Shown here: in pieces, positions 6,595-8,492 of the stretch
Layout of the letters: the number at the start of each line of letters is the position of its first letter
Position numbering within the stretch: the stretch's first letter is position 1
NCBI GenBank assembly: GCA_036501345.1
Contig: DASYAN010000042.1
Span: forward strand, 1 to 8,492
DNA from: DASYAN01 sp036501345
GTDB taxonomy: Bacteria > Chloroflexota > Ktedonobacteria > Ktedonobacterales > Ktedonobacteraceae
Direction of reading: 5' to 3'
Length of the DNA stretch: 8,492 nucleotides
Position numbers and translations under genes: made by a program
Notes under the pieces: generated by a model
What the model saw: only the letters and a program-made list of their open reading frames with translations
The model's database searches: none
Told to the model about the DNA's origin: nothing

Positions 6595-7899
6595 TTAGAC
6601 CTTTTGAGGTGGCACAATAGAGTAATTGATTGGTTGCCATGTGTGACCACCATCGATAGTATGCAGCAGGTTTGGCGACTGATTCTTTGTGTTGCTAGCA
6701 GTCACATTACCAGAACTGATAGCCCAACCATTATTGAGATCGATAAAGCTAAATCCGTCAATTGGCTGTGGAGGCTGTGGCAGCTGCGTCCAGCTTTGTC
6801 CACCATTGCTGGTTGCATAGAGATTGGTACCAAGGGTCCCCCAGACATGTTGGCTATCCATTGCATAAGTGGTGGAGATGCGCAGTCCATTACTCGTAAG
6901 ATTACTGGTGACAAGCTTGGTTGGAGTCCAAGTCTGACCGCCATTATGTGTCGCATACAGATCAAGACCAATACTTGGGCTACTCTTACTGCCAAGTGGG
7001 GGAGTAATTTGATCCTCAACAGGGAGTAGACCATTATTGCCAGAGAAGACAGGTGGTTTTGTACTAAGTAAATCAGATTTGCCTGCTCCAGGTAGAACCG
7101 GAAGGGACTGGTTTTGCCATGTTTTGCCTCCATCATGAGTAACCTCTAGTAGGGGTTGTGCGCCAAGTTTGCCATGCCCCACCTCCCAGCCGTTTTGTGT
7201 ATTGCTGAAGTAGACTCCTGATGGATTGGGCATGTCTTTCAGATTAGGATTCCCAAGCTGATTCCAGTGTTGTCCTCCGTTGGTGGTGTGAAAAATGGCT
7301 GGTAAATTGCCTGTAGGAGTCACACCATATGACTGTAGCCAGCCCTCCGATGCGTTTATGAACTCTGGCCTATCGACTTGTGATCCTGCTGGGTTATGGA
7401 TGATCGAATTCTGCCAGCTTTGCCCACCATTAGTGGTGCGTAGGACCATAATCGTATTCATTGGTGCCGATTTCCCGTTGGGAGCAGGATCAACGGCTGC
7501 AACAACCCAGGCATCCTGGTCATTGAGAAAAGCGCCTTGGAGTACTGACCAGAGTATGGTGGTGGGACCGAAGGCATTAGCAGGAATGACCTTTTGCCAG
7601 TGGAGGCCACCATCGGCCGTCTTGAGAACTGAATTGGTGGTTAGTGCCCAGCCATGTGTCTTATCCAGCATATGAATCGATGTCAATGAGTCTGAAGGGT
7701 TATTGGAGGAAGGTGTAGCACTAGAGGCAGACAATGGCCCATCGCCGATTATCACGGTGCTATTTGCAAAAGTTGTTGTGGGGGTGGCAAAGAGAGCAAC
7801 TGCAAGAGCTGAAAGAATAAACAGCCTTGCCACATTTTTCTTTATGAGTCGTGCTATGAGTTTGTCAAGGCAAACAATGTTGTGAAAATCCTTTTTCAT
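6595..7899 (-). CDS. secreted YCF48/BNR-like seven-bladed beta-propeller protein
   Basis: A 434-residue exported protein. The signal peptide has a long n-region with MKKDFHNIVCLDKL, a hydrophobic core at about 26-39 and a type I site near TFA-NS (43-47). After a short Ser/Asn/Pro linker, the motif T-x-[D/N]-G-G-x-x-W occurs exactly seven times: 94-101, 155-162, 205-212, 254-261, 317-324, 363-370 and 414-421. Spacings of 46-63 residues fit one per blade. Gly-Trp or related turns (GWALTTN, EGWLQS, NGWEVG, NGWAIS) between them are typical of YCF48/BNR propellers. No FRIP motif or sialidase Arg triad is seen, so a binding role is likelier than catalysis. The ATG at 7899 has the strong site AAAGGAG (7906-7912) 6 nt away; the upstream in-frame start at 7968 has none. 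It follows the small lipoprotein gene by 41 bp and shares its leader. Ligand unknown. Confidence 0.85.
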   Translation of the reverse strand: MKKDFHNIVCLDKLIARLIKKNVARLFILSALAVALFATPTTTFANSTVIIGDGPLSASSATPSSNNPSDSLTSIHMLDKTHGWALTTNSVLKTADGGLHWQKVIPANAFGPTTILWSVLQGAFLNDQDAWVVAAVDPAPNGKSAPMNTIMVLRTTNGGQSWQNSIIHNPAGSQVDRPEFINASEGWLQSYGVTPTGNLPAIFHTTNGGQHWNQLGNPNLKDMPNPSGVYFSNTQNGWEVGHGKLGAQPLLEVTHDGGKTWQNQSLPVLPGAGKSDLLSTKPPVFSGNNGLLPVEDQITPPLGSKSSPSIGLDLYATHNGGQTWTPTKLVTSNLTSNGLRISTTYAMDSQHVWGTLGTNLYATSNGGQSWTQLPQPPQPIDGFSFIDLNNGWAISSGNVTASNTKNQSPNLLHTIDGGHTWQPINYSIVPPQKV

Positions 7900-7905
7900 G
7901 ATAAT

Positions 7906-7912
7906 CTCCTTT
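7906..7912 (-). promoter_or_regulatory. Shine-Dalgarno fixing the propeller gene start
   Basis: AAAGGAG on the minus strand, 6 nt before the ATG at 7899-7897, rejects the 23-codon-longer start at 7968 that would overlap the upstream gene. Confidence 0.75.
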
Positions 7913-7940
7913 TCTCTACAAACACTATTGGATGGAATAG

Positions 7941-8171
7941 CTAGTTTGCTGCCATCTGTGGCCTCCATTGGTCGGAGGAGGTGTATGTCACACTAACAGT
8001 ATGCACTTGACCGCGGCCGTCTTTCACATTGCTATTTGTGCAAGCCGCCATGGGTGCGGTAATGAGAGCAACTAGTATAGCTGGAAGGATGAGCGGGCTG
8101 GTAATGCTCGTGTTTACGAGTCGTCTCCTGAGCTTGTCAAGGAAAACAAGGGTGTGAAAAGGATTATTCAT
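7941..8171 (-). CDS. small probable lipoprotein sharing its leader with the propeller protein
   Basis: A 76-residue protein. The ATG at 8171-8169 has the strong Shine-Dalgarno AAGGAG (8178-8183) with a 6-nt spacer, so I reject the 39-codon-longer start at 8288. Residues 1-24 (MNNPFHTLVFLDKLRRRL and following) are a long polar/basic n-region, and 27-39 are hydrophobic. PMAAC at 40-44 looks like a lipobox with Cys44 lipidated, though Met replaces the usual Leu at -3. The mature part would be only 33 residues, ending QWRPQMAAN, with no recognised domain. The first 50 residues align without a gap to the N-terminus of the downstream propeller protein at about 40% identity, and the two DNA sequences are visibly related. 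It is either a real small lipoprotein arisen by partial duplication or the remnant of a truncated paralogue. It lies 41 bp upstream of that gene in a likely operon. Confidence 0.6.
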   Translation of the reverse strand: MNNPFHTLVFLDKLRRRLVNTSITSPLILPAILVALITAPMAACTNSNVKDGRGQVHTVSVTYTSSDQWRPQMAAN

Positions 8172-8252
8172 AGTCGTCTCCTTGTTCCAGTGCCCTTCGA
8201 GCACCATTTCTCTATCTTTAAGGATACCTAACGGGAGAGGTTTTTCCCTAGA

Positions 8253-8294
8253 GACAATTAGGACAATTTCAAGGATAGAGGTGGACAATTAGGA
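8253..8294. repeat. 11-bp direct repeat, 31 bp apart
   Basis: GACAATTAGGA occurs at 8253-8263 and 8284-8294. The 31-bp offset equals about three helical turns, so both copies face the same side of the DNA. A shorter partial copy, GGACAATTT, begins at 8261. The position, just upstream of the two exported-protein genes, suits an activator or ECF-type element, but it could also be part of the hutU 3' end structure. Confidence 0.6.
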
Positions 8295-8302
8295 AGTTGT
8301 CC
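8285..8302 (-). terminator. possible hutU 3' hairpin
   Basis: On the minus strand, GGACAA and TTGTCC form perfect 6-bp arms around an 8-nt loop, beginning only a few bases after the hutU stop. There is no following T-run, so it may instead be an operator or an mRNA-stabilising stem. Confidence 0.3.
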
Positions 8303-8305
8303 TCT

Positions 8306-8492
8306 CTAGAGCATAGGTATTTGCACACCAAGCTCTCTTGCACACGCTGCTGCCTCTTCGTAACCAGCATCCACATGTCTCATGACCCCTGTCCCGGGAT
8401 CATTCTTCAGTACCCGTGAGATGCGCTCTGCAGCTTCTGGCGTGCCATCTGCAACAATCACTTGCCCCGCGTGTATTGAGTAACCAATGCCT
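8306..8492 (-). CDS. hutU: urocanate hydratase (HutU), C-terminal end only
   Basis: The last 61 codons and the stop of a gene entering from the right edge. The visible peptide includes HAGQVIVADGTPEAAERI, then a block containing VLKNDPGTGVMRHVDAGYEE, and ends in GVQIPML. The VADGTPEA, NDPGxGVxRHxDAGYE and terminal IPML blocks are characteristic of the urocanase C-terminus. Urocanase (about 550 residues) is a cytoplasmic NAD+-dependent enzyme that hydrates urocanate to 4-imidazolone-5-propionate, the second step of histidine degradation. Its NAD-binding core lies outside the window. Together with hutF it shows that this organism breaks histidine down through formiminoglutamate deimination. Confidence 0.93.
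   Translation of the reverse strand, partial: GIGYSIHAGQVIVADGTPEAAERISRVLKNDPGTGVMRHVDAGYEEAAACARELGVQIPML

Larger units (their letters stand above)
8172..8305. other. spacer between hutU and the small lipoprotein gene
   Basis: No gene is visible. It contains the GACAATTAGGA direct repeats and an inverted repeat beside the hutU stop, listed separately, plus the Shine-Dalgarno of the small gene. I could not identify a convincing sigma-70 promoter for the downstream genes. Confidence 0.5.

Noticed and set aside
6499..7029. Plus-strand open frame after hutF, 176 codons
   Set aside because: It lies mainly over the minus-strand propeller gene, whose seven regular motifs prove that frame. No Shine-Dalgarno precedes this one.
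6595..7899. Propeller protein as a sialidase
   Set aside because: The seven T-x-D/N-G-G-x-x-W motifs resemble Asp-boxes, but no FRIP motif, Arg triad or catalytic Tyr/Glu context is visible. The Gly-Trp turns fit YCF48-like propellers better.
7962..7978. GC-rich hairpin CCTCC/GGAGG in the end of the small lipoprotein gene as a terminator
   Set aside because: It lies inside the coding region, has no T-run on either strand, and precedes a co-directional gene only 41 bp downstream of the stop.
8172..8288. 39-codon N-terminal extension of the small lipoprotein
   Set aside because: The extension would put the signal peptide deep inside the protein. The ATG at 8171 has a strong Shine-Dalgarno and matches the start of the propeller leader.

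Overview
The window reads as ordinary chromosomal DNA from a free-living, probably monoderm soil bacterium. The combination of genes suggests a filamentous Chloroflexota of the Ktedonobacteria type: a large secreted GH76/CBM protein with a Pro/Thr-rich tail, a secreted YCF48-like propeller protein, a HutF-type histidine pathway and an ArsP-like permease with the SSSCSYAA motif. Base composition is moderate and there is no transposase, tRNA, rRNA, CRISPR or phage gene. The taxonomic placement is inference from gene content, not from a marker gene.

Layout. The left end holds a minus-strand pair: a GNAT acetyltransferase (945 to 403) followed 10 bp later by a permease (392 to beyond base 1, cut by the window). 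A 228 bp divergent spacer separates them from a plus-strand class V aminotransferase-fold PLP enzyme (1174-2337, TTG start with a very strong Shine-Dalgarno). A spacer rich in small inverted repeats leads to a large secreted protein (2525-5047): signal peptide, GH76 domain, CBM6/35-like module and a roughly 240-residue Pro/Thr/Ser/Val tail built from 24-nt and 36-nt DNA tandem repeats. Next comes hutF (5183-6481), with its own candidate promoter and an inverted repeat. On the minus strand, converging on hutF, are a secreted seven-bladed beta-propeller protein (7899 to 6595), a 76-residue probable lipoprotein (8171 to 7941), and the last 61 codons of hutU (8306 to beyond 8492).

How they fit together. 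HutU and HutF are both histidine-degradation enzymes: HutU makes imidazolonepropionate, and HutF deiminates the formiminoglutamate formed one step later. The catabolic locus is therefore split between strands and interrupted by a two-gene exported-protein module. The GH76 protein points to processing or binding of alpha-mannan-type polysaccharide outside the cell. However, the Asp-Asp pair normally catalytic in GH76 appears to be Asn-Thr here, and the CBM start is also stripped of its acidic residues.

Most worth a second look: (1) the apparently catalytically dead GH76 domain; (2) two adjacent genes sharing a colinear N-terminal leader, one ending in a signal peptidase I site and the other in a lipobox; (3) an 11-bp direct repeat 31 bp apart plus an inverted repeat just downstream of hutU; (4) a 15-bp inverted repeat abutting an extended -10 upstream of hutF. 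I did not find a defence system, mobile element or clear new multi-gene system.
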